The notes: a model not told the origin generated them from the sequence alone. Positions 45,473-58,700 are shown, counted from the first letter of the stretch. The stretch: 64,000 nt of DNA from Prostheceraeus crozeri (GCA_907163375.1 CAJQUW010015425.1:27278-91277), one strand, 5' to 3'. Numbers and translations are program-made.

Positions 45473-47932
45473 AATGGAAGAAAATATTCAGATCCCGCTA
45501 TTTCATGCAATGTTCTTCATAGTACATAAACATGATGTAGTACTTTCATTACTTCCTTGATTGCAGATTTGCAGTAGAATCTTGTAAAAAGATTATCAAG
45601 ACTTTTCATGCCTTGCTTGAGACTTTTTGTGTGTTCATATTTATTATGCTGTTTTCCCAAACATCTACAAATATCGAATCGCATTAATTAATACGGTAGT
45701 TATAATTACAGTCTAAATAGACTATAAGTGTCACCTGCTCTCAATTTCAATGAAAATTATCAAACTTTTAATGAAAAATAATGTGAGGTAGATTACCTGT
45801 AATTTTCAAAAGTTATTGAATCTTTAAATATTCAGAATCGTACGAAAATCGAATCGCGCCCGCCACTGTCCGAATGTGTAATAATCGACTTTATGCTCTC
45901 CGCATTCTTCGTAGGATGGTTTCCATGACTGTTCTACTACAAGCATGCAATGACTTGATCCTGTCTTCATTGTTTTTCCTCTCCGCCAGTGTTTGTTGCA
46001 TTCCCTGCTCACTTGCAACATAAATTGAGACATTTAGAAAATGTGTCGTTGCCTAGTACATGATTTTGAATGTCAATGTAGTGTTTTGAAAATGTAGACG
46101 AGAGACTACTCAGACTAGCATGTAAACTGTTCACATCAGCTGAACGGAACGATTTTTACCCACTGTATGAACTTGTTCCACGTCTTTGTCAAGAGAGTAA
46201 CCGACGTAAAATTAAATGCGCCAAAACTCAATACAGACAGAACCAGTTTCATTTCAGATATCTATGTCGATAACCTAAATGATTTCCATGGGCCCATATG
46301 AAATATTATTTATGCTCTGTGCATTATTGTTAACACAGTATTATTATGATGTGTCAATTTTTATTTCCATACATTTCTCTACTCTGCTCTACAATAAAAT
46401 TATTGAATGAAACCACCTTCACTTAATTGTAAGACGCCCTCCAATTTCATGCAAGCTTAATGATATTATAAAGATCATATAAGATGAATATAATAATATA
46501 ATAATAATATTATAATGAAGATTTTATAAAGCAAATTAAAGATAAAATGATAATCAACCGATATCCTTAATAATGAAAAATTCATTCTAGAGATATCTGG
46601 TGTAATTAATATCATTTATATAATGTATTAATGCTAGCCATTTGCTTAGCGCGATTGATATTAAAACCCTACGTATGTGATTAAAGATTACGCACTCAAG
46701 TGAACATGTTTTAATGAATGTCAATTTTTGTGTTTCACGCATAGGCCCCATATCATTTTGAAGGTTTTTACTTTGCATCAACTTGTTTCATCCATAGGCC
46801 TAATCATTTTAGCTTTTGATCATGATCTTTCTACTGGTTATAAGTCTAACATGTGGTAGAAGACAACCATATACTGCAGCAAAAATACAATTCGAATGAA
46901 TTGACGTCTCATTCCATCTCCAACCTTCGCTGAGTGTCATATTTAACAGTATAATAGTACATTGATGAACAAGTTTAAAAACTTCCAACACAGAATGATT
47001 GGGAGAAAAATAAATTCCTGCTTCCTAACAATTGAAATAATCTTGTCAACGTTGCAGGCCAATTCGAATGGTTGTAGTGCATCTATAGGTCTATGCTGGG
47101 ATGGCAAAAAAGGATTGACATGCACATTGTCATGAAACGTGTCTTACTTTAGAGAGTAAGGCCCTTGTTTGTCATCAAGCTCATGACAACGTCGAAGCAA
47201 ACTTAGGATTTCGGGAAGCCATGATGGCAAAAACTGAACCTTTAAATCAATAACAAGATTGATCATGAATGCACAAAAATAATAAAACAGAGATCGACGT
47301 TTCATCCAAGACAGTTTCCGCCAGAATATGAGCAGGTATTATATTTCCATTAACTGCCTAAAAGTTTGTTTTGCAACATCTAAAATTTTAGCCCCCACCC
47401 CTTATGTAAAAAATCGCATACGAGTACCTGGAACAATAATGAATACTTTAACAGCTGCTGTCAAGAAACGGTGAAAGAAATGCATACTGTTAATAGATCA
47501 GAGTTTTCAACTGCCACTTTTGCATTTGCTTGAAGCTGAATAAATTTGCATTATGTTTTGTCTCTTAAAGAAACATATTGAATTTTTCCATGCCACCGAA
47601 AGTGTTGACCGTGTCATCAGCTACTTGTTAAAGCCAATCATTAGTTTTCTAAAATGCAGCCATCAATCAGAACTTCAACACCTCAGCTTATATTGAGGCT
47701 GCTATAATTGACAAGCAATTACATATATTTCATCAAAGAAAACAAAACCGGGAAAACGATAGTCTATTTAAATTGACGACTATTTTCTATCTGGTTGACT
47801 AACGACACCGTTTGAACATTATGATTTAAACTATTGGATTCATAGTTGATGTACTTCTTGCTTCAGGTAGAACAACTTTCACCTCTATAACACTAATGCG
47901 AATCATCGCAGCGACATAATTCTTACACACCA
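45473..47932. other. Unassigned AT-rich sequence
   Basis: AATAATAT-type low-complexity stretch at 46490-46520. No gene recognised. Confidence 0.4.
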
Positions 47933-48778
47933 GTCGACAAAAATTGCGCATTCTTAAGCGATTGATTTGTTTAGATTGCATTCATCGGTTTCATCAAATG
48001 GATGAGTTCTACTGTAACAACTATCAGGACGAATAGATTGTTCATCCATATTTAAATAGCTTCTGATGTCACTTCCATAGATATGAAAGTTGTGTTAAAA
48101 TTACAATGTTTTTTCAATATTATTGAGTGGATGTTAATTTTGTGCTATTGTTGTTTTTATGATGATGGTAAATATTCCATGCATCAGTGAGTGTGAAATT
48201 ATGGCTTCTCAATACATTAGTTGATTTCTTTTCGGGAATTCACTGCTTGAGTATAGAATTAACGCACTAGTAGTATGACGTGCATTTTTTCATCAGAAAG
48301 CCGTCTAAAGATGACTAGGTTTCTATGCGACAAAGAGTAACCATGCTTTTTGTTACGTCTTGGGCAGGGACAACACTATCAAAGTTAGAAGAATTTAATA
48401 TATCATCAAAGAATTCGATGAAGGTGTGAGACGGTGACACAAGAGGTCGATTCCTTCACACCTCCTTCAAGTTGCTGCAACGATAAAATCCAGAAAATTA
48501 GAGAATTAAGTGAGGATGACATCGATTATCCTATGACTGACGTTTACCTTTCAAACAGGCAATGTAGGGACGATTAGTCAATCAAATGCTTCTTTATATC
48601 CTAATAAATAATAGTTAAAAAATAAACGTCAGTCAGAGAATAATCGATTGTCACCCTCACTTCATTATCTAATTGCCAGGATTTTATCGTTGCAGCAACT
48701 TAGATGTATTTGACGAAACCGATGAATGCAATCCAAACCAATCAATCGCTTGAGAATGAGCAATTTTTTTTGTCGACT
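47933..48778. mobile_element. Foldback element 1 with split left arm
   Basis: The right arm 48623-48778 pairs with two separated left pieces. Its outer half matches 47933-48000 (GTCGACAAAAATTG..., GCATTCATCGGTTTC) and its inner half matches 48471-48547 (GTTGCTGCAACGATAAAATC...TGACGTTTA). Between the left pieces lie 470 bp without a counterpart on the right, apparently a later insertion. The loop is 48548-48622. There is no coding capacity. It ends 34 bp before foldback element 2. Confidence 0.8.
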
Positions 48779-48812
48779 CGCATATTTATTTATATATATA
48801 TATACATATATC

Positions 48813-49411
48813 ATTTAGGGTGGTCCTTAAAAATCGAAAGTCGGAATTTCCTCGCTCCCAACCCTTAAATCATGTCTCCCTGATAAAAAACCAAGGAATC
48901 TTACGCAAAAATATTAAGTTTTAGAGGTAGGCCATTTTCCTAAATTTTGACGAATTTTTACAAATAAGTTCAAATTAAACAGTGAAATACTGTATGTCCT
49001 ACCCAATTCGAATGATGGAATGCAAGAACAACGTGTTGTGCTACATTTTGGTCCATTAGGAGGGATTCATGACGCATATATTCGCAGAAATCAAATCTAC
49101 AAAAATGTGTACTTCTATATACTACTAAACATTTATGAGTAGCAGCTTCCTAACAAATGAAGTATCACATTCAACTTGAAGCATATGTGACGAAGTAGAT
49201 ATCGATCGCTTGTACTAATGCTCTATTACAAACCCATTTGCTATGATGATTTATCTAATAACTTGCATTATTTACCGGTACGCAGTTTGTTGTAATATTC
49301 AGCATATGACCCTACATAATGATGTTGTCAAAGACCGTATGTCAATGTAATTACATAAAGTCGAGCAATAATTTTGTCAAATTGTTCGACTGAAGCAATC
49401 AATGACAACAA
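48813..49411 (+). repeat. Left terminal inverted repeat of foldback element 2
   Basis: About 599 bp. Contains the extra ~100-bp block relative to the right arm. Confidence 0.9.
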
Positions 49412-50430
49412 TGGCATTATTGTCTTTTTATACTTATGTGTAAACGTATGGCTATGTTTTCGAATTAATTTCAGGCCAGACAGGATATGATAATATTTTT
49501 TACTCCATTTCATTATAAATTAATCTAACCTATTCATTAAAACTGTCCCACTAGTCCCATCAACTACTAAGTACATATCACAAATGATTGAGCATCATGT
49601 CTGCAAGCAGTTCACATCATTATATTCATGTAGCTACATCGTCGATGCCCGAGACCCGGATAGGAAGTCGAAAGGCAACATTTTGTCATCATAATGTAAT
49701 GTATGAATGGCACCTGCATGTCAAATAACTTTATCTTATTTTTCTTTTATTTTTAGAGAGAGGGGCATTCATTCAAAACGCTTTTCACCATGTCATGCTA
49801 TGGCAATAGCTCGCGAAATGTCGAGTACCAGGCTATGTGTAGCTTCTATCAACATGAATGAATGAAGCATCTCCTACACTTACTCCTTTTCTGCCCAGAG
49901 CTGCAGGCAAACCAGGGGATTACACTTGTTTACAGGTCCGAAGCTTCTGATAAGGACTTGTTTTTTTCGCAATCAATAGAATGGCTATTCGAAGACTCGA
50001 AGACATTAAAGGTATTGGATGGATGAAGCCATCGTTTTAGCTATGAACTTGCTGGTTGAAATTCTTCGGTCTGTATTTCTAGTCAGTTCTGTGGCCAACA
50101 ATCCAAGAGAAACGACGGACCATGAGACGATGAAGCCATGATCATGACCATCGAGCTCCGCCGCGACGCAGATTTAAAATCAATTTGCACAAGTGAATGT
50201 CCTCTAAATAAATGAGTTCCTTGGATAGAGTACCTACTAATTACGTAAGGTGGATCGTGGCTATTCCGTGAGGTGAATAATAGGTGCGTTAGGCAAATCG
50301 TGGCCAAGAAAATCTTGGAAATAGCGACAATCTGCCATAATTCGTTTGAAATGTTCACTAAGGAGATTTCCCTGTTCGATGATTTTTGAGTTTCTAACAG
50401 TGATATCTACGAAGAACGCACATTATAAGA
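49412..50430. other. Interior of foldback element 2, left part
   Basis: No gene recognised. The 91-codon minus frame 50083-50358 shows no motif and is not supported. Confidence 0.35.
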
Positions 50431-50539
50431 CTATTGTATCGATATGACACCAGTAATGCTGCCATATCGACGAGTGCGCGCTAACGCGCGAGACGATATC
50501 AATGACACCATGAATGGTGTGACATCGATACAATCATAG
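50431..50539. repeat. Short hairpin element with CpG-rich centre
   Basis: CTATTGTATCGATATGACAC at 50431 pairs with the reverse of 50515-50539. The centre (TGCGCGCTAACGCGCGA, about 50475-50491) is a second small hairpin, unusually CpG-rich for the region. Related words (GATGTCTATTTCCGTC and ACTGGTGTC) recur at 50599-50625 and 52499-52612. Confidence 0.6.
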
Positions 50540-50723
50540 AAGTAGACTTTCTATGGTATTGATAATTTCTATGGATACAATAGTCATATTATTTATGAGA
50601 TGTCTATTTCCGTCATTACTGGTGTCTGAAATCAATGATTCATAGACTGGTTTTTCTAAGATATCAATGTTCCATTCGATATCAAAGAAAAAGCTCAGGG
50701 CCCAGTTCAAGATCATTTCTTAA

Positions 50724-51697
50724 CCACACTGTAAATCGCTGGATACGAAAATTACATAAAAACATATACCAAAATCACATACAATTTGAAACCAACATCT
50801 GATACGAGATTCTCGCATGCCTACAGAGATCTGGTATTTTTTTCATACGAAATCTCACTTTCTTTCGTATGTGACTGGTATGTAGAGATACGAACTATTC
50901 TATCTGTGATTGGCTGTTTTACACTGAAATACGAGTTGTTGGCATGTTATAAAAACGAGACCCGATGCAAATTCGTCCTCATTCGTATGTGTTTAGTGTG
51001 AAGAGCTTTAAGTCACATAGCAAAGCTATATATGTATTACCTACTACTGTCAAATAACATTTTTCCAGTAATACCAGTCGTGAATATTTCTTTGTGAAAG
51101 AGTGGTATTTAACTAGATTTGATTTTTTGTGAAAGTAACGCCGCATGTCATCGTTGCCACTAGTCTCATGGCATTCACAAGACTCATAATTAGCTCATTT
51201 CCATGAACTATGTTGATAAACATCATCTAAATAATAACTATCGAGCAACCATGTTGACTTATATATCTCAAACATAACTATTTTTGCGTTCATGAATTAT
51301 AATGTGTTTTTATTTCGGATTGACAATATGCTTAGTTCCAAAATTACATAATGCATAATTGTTGATGGTTGAAAACTTGTTGATTATTTATGAAATGCCC
51401 TAAACTTACATGTGTTAAAATCGAATTCAGTATTGTAAGTTTGACTATTGAATGTCATTATCTTACTACTTACAAAACAGTAGTAACATTAGTGTGATCT
51501 TTATTGACAAAAGGCTTTAGATCAACATACTTTAGACATAATTGATGCTTCCTTTTAACATTGTGCTGGTATGGCTTTAGTGTGTAAAGCATGCGAAAAG
51601 GATACAGATATATACCAAGAGAATACAGAAATGTACCAAAAAAATATTTTGGTATGCATCCTTCTTATGTGATTGGTATTGAGCGATTTACAGTGCA
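50724..51697. mobile_element. hAT-like non-autonomous element, copy 2
   Basis: 974 bp, same orientation and near-identical to 33476-34466, with ends CCACACTGTAAATCGC and (reverse complement) TGCACTGTAAATCGC. It lies inside foldback element 2. Confidence 0.85.
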
Positions 51698-52728
51698 GCC
51701 GTCTTTGCTCACTGACGCATTCAGAGCAATATATTCTTTGAACAATTTATTAACAAATCCAAGCACATTTTCACAATATGGAAATCAATGTGTAGGCAGT
51801 TGATCAGATAATGTGATGATAATTTATTAATATGAGCAAGATAGCTGCATTACTGTATTTATCTTGTGAGCAATGCAAATTTACCATCGCACGAAAAACT
51901 GGGCGCAGATGCTTTGAAATTGTCCACTATTTTCGCTCCAATCATGACATAACGAGAATCCAGTTCGAATATTTCATGGACTCTCTCACTTGAAAATGAG
52001 CTTGTCATCGAACTTTTCTATCATTTCAAACCTTAAATTGTGCACTCTTTACAGAACTATTAATTGGAGCAATGAGCAAATACATCCAATGGTTTTGTCG
52101 TCAATATCTCTTGGCCACGCTCTTCCGATGTATATTCTGTTCCTATCTATTAACAACAACTCTCCTTATAATTTGATATTATCAGTGAAGTTAGACTTTG
52201 TTCACCAAATCAAATTCTATATTGCAAATGCCAAATTTTACAGGAGCAATGCCAAATTTTCGTGTAACAGAGGAAATGTACTATGAAAAGTATATCTTAG
52301 AGGTTGTACACAGTGATACGAGTACATGATTCTTGAAACTAAACAACATTTTTTCGATAAGAAACTTCATGGAATTAATAGTGGAAAAACATAGGATTCT
52401 CACATGTAGTATATGAAATTGATGATTGCCTTGTATTCTTTGATAATTTTACATTATGTTTAGGTATCTATTCATTGCTAGCAGATGAAATCAGCTTTGA
52501 TGTCTATTTCCGTCAATACTAGTGTGCTTCCGTGTCGTTTTGGATTGGATGCACAGGAGGAAATTTTGAGTTATATATGACAAAACGACCTTACTGGTGT
52601 CAAATCTCATAAATAATATCAGCTTAAGGAGGCCTACATAGAAGACGAAAACCATTATTTGTTTACCAATAAGTATACAACCACCTGATTACAGTAGGTT
52701 ACTTCATTATTTGTATTTATTTAGCTAT
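51698..52728. other. Interior of foldback element 2, right part
   Basis: AT-rich. A 98-codon frame at 51990-52286 has no motif. The words GATGTCTATTTCCGTC and CTCATAAATAATAT near 52500-52612 echo 50585-50625 in mixed orientation. Confidence 0.35.
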
Positions 52729-53228
52729 GTTGTCATTGATTGCTTCAGTCGAACAATTTGACAAAATTATTGCTCGACTTTATGTAATTACATTGACATA
52801 CGGTCTTTGACAACATCATTATGTAGGGTCCATATGCTGAATATTACAACAAACTGCGTACCGGTAAATAATGCAAGTTATTAGATAAATCATCATAGCA
52901 AATGGGTTTGTAATAGAGCATTAGTACAAGCGATCGATATCTACTTCGCCACATATGCTTCAAGTTGAATGTGATACTTCATTTGTTAGGAAGCTGCTAC
53001 TCATAAATGTTAAGTAGTATATAGAAGTACACATTTTTGTAGACTTGATTTCTGCGAATATATGCTTCATGAATAAAAATTCGTCAAAATTTAGGAAAAT
53101 GGCCTACCTCTAAAACTTAATACTTTTGCGTAAGATTTGAGATTCCTTGGTTTTATATCAGGGAGACATGATTTAAGGGTTGGGAGCGAGGAAATTCCGA
53201 CTTTCGATTTTTAAGGTCCACCCTAAAT
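52729..53228 (-). repeat. Right terminal inverted repeat of foldback element 2
   Basis: About 500 bp, reverse complement of the left arm minus its ~100-bp extra block. Confidence 0.9.
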
Positions 53229-53237
53229 TATTTATAA

Positions 53238-53239
<2 letters not shown>

Positions 53240-53269
<30 letters not shown>
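53240..53269. repeat. (TA)n microsatellite
   Basis: About 30 bp of pure TA repeats next to the right end of foldback element 2. Confidence 0.95.
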
Positions 53270-53272
<3 letters not shown>

Positions 53273-54601
53273 TTTTTGTATCAGTTTTCTTCCGTAATTG
53301 ATGTATTGATACCGTGTTTACTCGAACAATCGCTGATCGTTTTATTGAACTTTGCATTCCATACGGGGAGGGTGTGATCATTCGTGGCTGACCGGTTCTT
53401 TGAGGTGTGAGCATCCTAAAATACCAAAATATCGTTTGAAATATTCTACTTTTAGTTCCTCACTTAACTGGATTTATCCGTGCGTATATAGCAGCTTCCA
53501 ATTGATAGAAAATTGAAGAAAACGCCTACTCCAAAACCCTGAAATGTGCCACAGAATCAAAACCAGAATATTCATTCTCAGAACTGGAATTCAGTCCTTC
53601 ACTTTGAATCATCTGAGTCACACCACAAGGAACCATTGTCAAGATCAGACACAGATAGACTTGCCATAACATCCGTTGCGAGTAATAGCGACCAATCGAG
53701 CATTCTGTAGAACAATAATTGTTCCACCTTCTGTCAATTATGTAGGCAGTTCTTTGCAAACATGCAGAGGTCTAGTTTTTGATGTTTTTGTTTCTGGAAA
53801 TTCCATCTTACCAAATTACAAAAGAAACTATTGAACATTGTTAATTTTGTTGTCTAAAGGATCTCATTCAAATTTTGATTAGAGCATATCTGTAGGATAT
53901 GCACAGACAGATCTCAATGTTAGGGATTTATGCCATACAAGCAATGCCCTCATTTCCAATAGTCAATTTTTTCGATCAAATGAACGTATTACCAAAATAG
54001 ACCATAGAATTCTGAATATAATTTGTCGATGAAATGAACGTTTTAAATTGATATCTGGTCGAACAAATGGACGTGTCGTCGAACAAAAAGACTACATCCG
54101 AAGCAATGTGGTATGTTGGTGAAGCATTAAAAAAAAGAGGCAACGAGCACATCAAGCAAATGAATGAAAAACAAAAAATTATCAGTATGAGGAGACGTTC
54201 TGAAAACCAACACGCATGAAGGAATTGAATAGGGCTCCAACATGAGCGAAGTGAGTGCATCATAATAACGAAATGCAAGGACAGATCGCAGAGGCCGCCA
54301 TTAAGAGAAATGAAAGTGAGCAAAACAAAAAAGTAATAAATAGAAATAAAATAATAGTAAGTAAAAATTTTATTATAAAATTACAGTTTTGCTGCAAATC
54401 AATGTAAATTGCAAATCTGATTATGAAGTAAGACTAGCCGAAATATATTTTAGATAAAAAGCTAGAAGTGTTTTTGTATTGAAAGATAAATCAATCGCAT
54501 AATAATTTGAGAGCGAAGAAATTCATACGTCGTGGTTGTATTGATTTACACTGTTCACTTTGCCTTTTTTATTGCGAATTCATGCTGCAACAAGCGGCTT
54601 T
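53270..54601. other. Unassigned AT-rich sequence
   Basis: A 115-codon minus frame (53976-54323) has no recognisable motif. Nothing else seen. Confidence 0.35.
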
Positions 54602-55779
54602 TAACATTGTTTATATCTAAAACCTGAGATATGCACAAAGTGAAGAATGATAATGAAATGAATTAACAGTACAAAGATCAGTGAAATGATAAGAATAAGA
54701 AATCGATACAAAAGAAGACTTTACAATCAATTTGCAATTATATACACATTCTTTTGAATGCAAAGAGAAAGCTTCATAGAAGAAATATTAGCAGCTTCAC
54801 CAATTTGTAATGACAGTTGTCCGTTGAATTGTCGAATCACATTGCTTTACTATTCGGACCAAAAGAGCAGACTTTGGTGATGCCTCATAACAGCTGATGC
54901 TGCTGATTTTGAGGAACGTGGGCGTGTGTTGCTTGTCATTGGCCATTTTGGGGTATGTTTCGACAATCTTATTTTCCACATATTCCACGCACTGCAGCAC
55001 CGTCGTATTTACTCGTATATAATACCATAGACCGGTGGGAATCAGGGATGCGGTACTTGAAGCAGTTATTGGTTAAACGCGTTGCTCGAAACCAAGGGAT
55101 TACTTTGATCCATGATTATATAATCTTTCAAACATACTCACAATTCTCTTAGCTTCATAAGCGAGTAATGAGTCTATATTGAACTCTGAAATAATTTTTG
55201 GAGCATCAGGTAAAGCATCTTTTTTCTCTCTACTGAAAATATCCCTATGTACCAGTCTGGAAGCCCATTTTGTTGCAGAATGAAGGTAAGGCAATTCAAC
55301 GGACCACTTCACTACTAAGGCAATTCACTACACGTTGCTTAAGCTGTTAACAATTCTTCTATGAAACTTTCTCTTTTTCATGGCTCGTCCATAAGGGAGG
55401 TTGGTCATATTCGCGGGAAAAACAGAATCACTCCCTCTGTTCGACGTAAATATCCACTATTTTAAAAAATTACCAAAATTTGACCGACGCCCAAAGCGCT
55501 TGATGCTGTCGGATAGACGAAACGCGTCCGGCAAATTTTGGTAATTTTGAAAAAAGTAGATTTCTACGTCGAACAAAGGGAGTGATTCTGTTTTTCCCAC
55601 GAATATAATCTTCTCCTTGTATTCTAAGAATTTGTGCATAAGTGCAAATTAATTGTAGAGTCTTGATTTGTATCGACTTTTAATTCCATCACCATTTCAC
55701 TAAACTTTGTACTGTTAACTTATTTCATTGTCATTCTTGACTTTGTGCACATCTCAGGTTTTAGATGTAAATGATGTTC
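54602..55779. mobile_element. Foldback element 3 with ~180-bp inverted arms
   Basis: The left arm, about 54602-54780, and right arm, about 55607-55779, pair over roughly 175-180 bp with scattered differences. Shared blocks are ATCTAAAACCTGAGAT, GCACAAAGT, TTAACAGTACAAAG, GTCGATACAAA and AATTTGCA. The interior is 54781-55606. It contains minus-strand open frames of 67-70 codons (54797-55000, 55100-55312) whose products are not recognised. A hairpin MITE (55407-55606) abuts the right arm. Confidence 0.75.
55407..55606. mobile_element. Hairpin MITE with ATATTCG termini
   Basis: A 200-bp near-perfect palindrome. The left half ATATTCGCGGGAAAAACAGA, continuing through TCACTCCCT, TTCGACGTA and ATTACCAAAATTTG, is mirrored on the right through CAAATTTTGGTAAT, TACGTCGAA and AGGGAGTGATTCTG to CGAATAT. 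The centre is short and GC-richer (GACGCCCAAAGCGC). Strand self-complementarity spans most of the element. Confidence 0.88.
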
Positions 55780-58700
55780 AATGCCCCTTGGTGTATGATA
55801 GCCATTAATATTCATTTTGAATAATCTCAACATTTATGCAAATTGGCGATCACAAAAGAAAACATTCCAAATCGATTATATTTTATTTATCATTTGCCAA
55901 CTAAATTGTTATATCTAAGTATTTCTTTGCAAGTTCTGTTGCTATTCCTAGACATCGTTTAGAACTTTGATTATTGCTAACCTTCGTCGATAGTACAAAG
56001 CTTTTGAAGAAACCATTTCAATCGCTAATGACCCTTCCATAATTATTTCAATTATCACATATCCTGACGCTTGCTAAGACTGCAAAAGATATGAATCTCT
56101 CTAGAGGTTTTTACGGATATCTGTGTTCATTGAATCTTCAGTAACCCTACGTAGGGATAAATATAAACCAAAGAGATTGTGTTTGGTTTCTAATTCGCGA
56201 CAAGCCAGCTATTTCATTGGTTTGCTTTTGATCCTTTCTTATTGAAGTAAGGCAGGCTAGCCTGCTTTCACTCAAATTTCATTATAAAATCGTTCATTTT
56301 GATCTGATCAAGCGTGGCTGTCATGATGAACTATACTGATATCTTTTATGTGAAAGGAAAGTGGGAAAACATCAGAAATAAATGCGTTTGCTGATAACAG
56401 ATGATCAAAGTCGTTCCTCTCTCAAAGCATGAAGCTATCAGTAGAGAATTTGAGAAACGATGAGTTCAAGTGAAGCTGTTGTATATGAACTTGGAAAGAA
56501 CAGAACATTTTATCAAACTGTTCAATTAGATTAAATTCTCATAGAAATTTGAATTTCACTTACGTGATTCACAGATGTTAGCAAATGAAACATAAGAATA
56601 TGGGTGTGCTGCAGTACGCAAAATAGCAATATATAAGCAACAGATAAAAATAGAAAAATGAAAAATTGTTTTCTTTCCAAAATTTCAAAGAGAAGCTGCA
56701 CTAAAAAAATGGTTAATGAATTCAGTATATTTCAGGGTCATGTGGCCCGAAAGGGGCTCCATGATTTTAGAAGTAGTCCGCAAGCATTTGAAAATGTGCT
56801 TGACGTGTGAGTGGAAACTGAATACTTTTCCCGAAAACTTGACGACCATATGGCCAGATTTGTTTCATAATCACAATCCTAGTGTTAGCTTAGCAGATGT
56901 GTTATTAGGTGGCCTTGATTTCATATTCAGCACCATTTCCAATTTAGAATTGAAAGTTTCGATAGCTACAATCCATCGATTAGTTAGGATTTGAGAATGA
57001 TCACGGTTTTTAGAACGTTCAGTTCATTTCCTTGTTACGCCGCACGATTTGAAGATCTAGATTTGTGTACATGCACATGTAGTAACTGATCAAAAAGATG
57101 AAGTATGTCAAAAATCTAGTTTTTTAGGTTCAGTGGATCTTGAGTTAATCACTGGAAAAAGCTGCAAAAACTTAGAAAAGCTACTACGATCCAAGCATAT
57201 TTTTGACGATAAATGCTTCAAAATTGCACATACTGCAATCCTAATTGTAATTTTACAATTACATTAGATGACTCTCTTCAGCGTGTTTGTTTCCAAAATG
57301 ACGTTAATAACGAACAAAAGCTAAAATATTTTCATGCATTAACATATATAAATATTGATTTGCATATTTTATCTTATTCGTCGAAAATGGCCTGCTTTGC
57401 GAAGTACATTTGTTTCCTTTGTTATGAACATGTTAATGTATAAACATAAATATGTTTATCGATGTAAATGAACATTTTTAGACAGTTGCGTTGAAGAAAA
57501 TAATCTAACTCGATTATACAATTACAATTTGAATTCAATGTTCATATTTCTTTATTGCAAACTTATTTAGAACATCAGAAAATTCATCATATTTACACAA
57601 TTTCATGCGTGCCTGTTTAAACATTTTTTCTTAACAATTGCCATGAATAGTTCTCTAACAAAAAGCTGTTCTCCAGCATATCAAAAGTTGGAACACTGTT
57701 CTAGTTGATAATCGGAAAAATATTGTTGCCGGACTGTTCACAAGTGATTCCATGCGCTGACAAAAAGTATTCCAGCACTGTAATGAAGATTGAAGACATT
57801 CTGTAATCCGTAGGTTTTCAAATGCGATGCTATTGTAGCCACAGGACTGACTAGCAATTAAAAGAATTCAATGGTCACCAATAGTTATGGAAATTAGAAG
57901 GAAAGGCGTGTTATAAAGCAACACACATCTGATAGATTTAATGGAGAAATGGGATATAAAGACGGAAAATAGACGTGAAATGGAGCTGCAATGACACGAC
58001 TGCACTACATATTGTAACTGAACTACTGCTTTAACTACAACAAAGACTATTTATGGAGTATAACACTTCTTCATTTGAATATACCACTTAGGTCTGACAC
58101 TGTGAAGAGAAATGTAGGTCAAACAGATGAAGTAACTTTTCTCTTAAAAACAATGACATTCGTTTCAGATCTATGAAATTTATTTTAGACATTTGAAAAG
58201 GTTTCTTTGATTAATTGACAAATATAATCAATCACACAAATTAGCTCCTGTATGCTATTTACGCCTAACTCATAAAAATTCTAAATTAGGCGTGAGACGT
58301 TGTTCTGAGACACAAGACGCGATCGGCAAAGGATTAATTAGCTAATGTTTTATATTCCCCTGAAGTAAACCAGTTTCAGCCTTCTTCGAAAGCGGACAGC
58401 ATAAGCAATAGATTTGGCTCAGTCATAGCCACAGATATAGATCTATTTGCGTGTGGGTTAGTCTAGAGTGGACACATTCCTATCCCAGGCATTGCACGCA
58501 GTGGCAGCAAGCGTTTGAGATTGACATAGATATTCGTCTCTCTCTGGCATGTGTGAAGGGCCAAGCGTGCGCATTGCAGAAGTAGCTCGTATCAGAGAAC
58601 CCTTGAAACTCAACGGTTACATCGCATTCAGGACTGTCAAGTGAAAAGTTCACATCTCTGACTTAATTTTTCTTAGTGACAAATTCGTCAAAATGGAAAT

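Larger units (their letters stand above)
48813..53228. mobile_element. Foldback element 2: 4.4 kb with ~0.5-0.6-kb terminal inverted repeats
   Basis: The left arm 48813-49411 and right arm 52729-53228 are reverse complements with few differences. Both begin ATTTAGGGTGG at the outside and end ATCAATGACAACA at the inside. The left arm has about 100 bp (around 48970-49070) missing from the right arm, and the right has a 6-bp insertion. Both outer flanks run into TA repeats, hiding any target duplication. The interior holds the hAT-like element copy 2 and no recognisable gene. Long-TIR non-autonomous elements of this shape occur in several superfamilies, so it remains unassigned. Confidence 0.88.

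Noticed and set aside
45297-45560. 87-codon open frame
   Set aside because: Most of it is translation of the palindromic MITE 45297-45472.
48813-53228. Polinton-type element, suggested by the long terminal inverted repeats
   Set aside because: Too short, and no gene typical of that group is recognisable inside; left unclassified.
56716-56994. 92-codon open frame
   Set aside because: Cys/Trp content looks protein-like, but no known family or supporting context was found.
57405-57426. Fragment of Tc1 family 1
   Set aside because: Only 22 bp match, with no similarity on either side; too little to call a copy.
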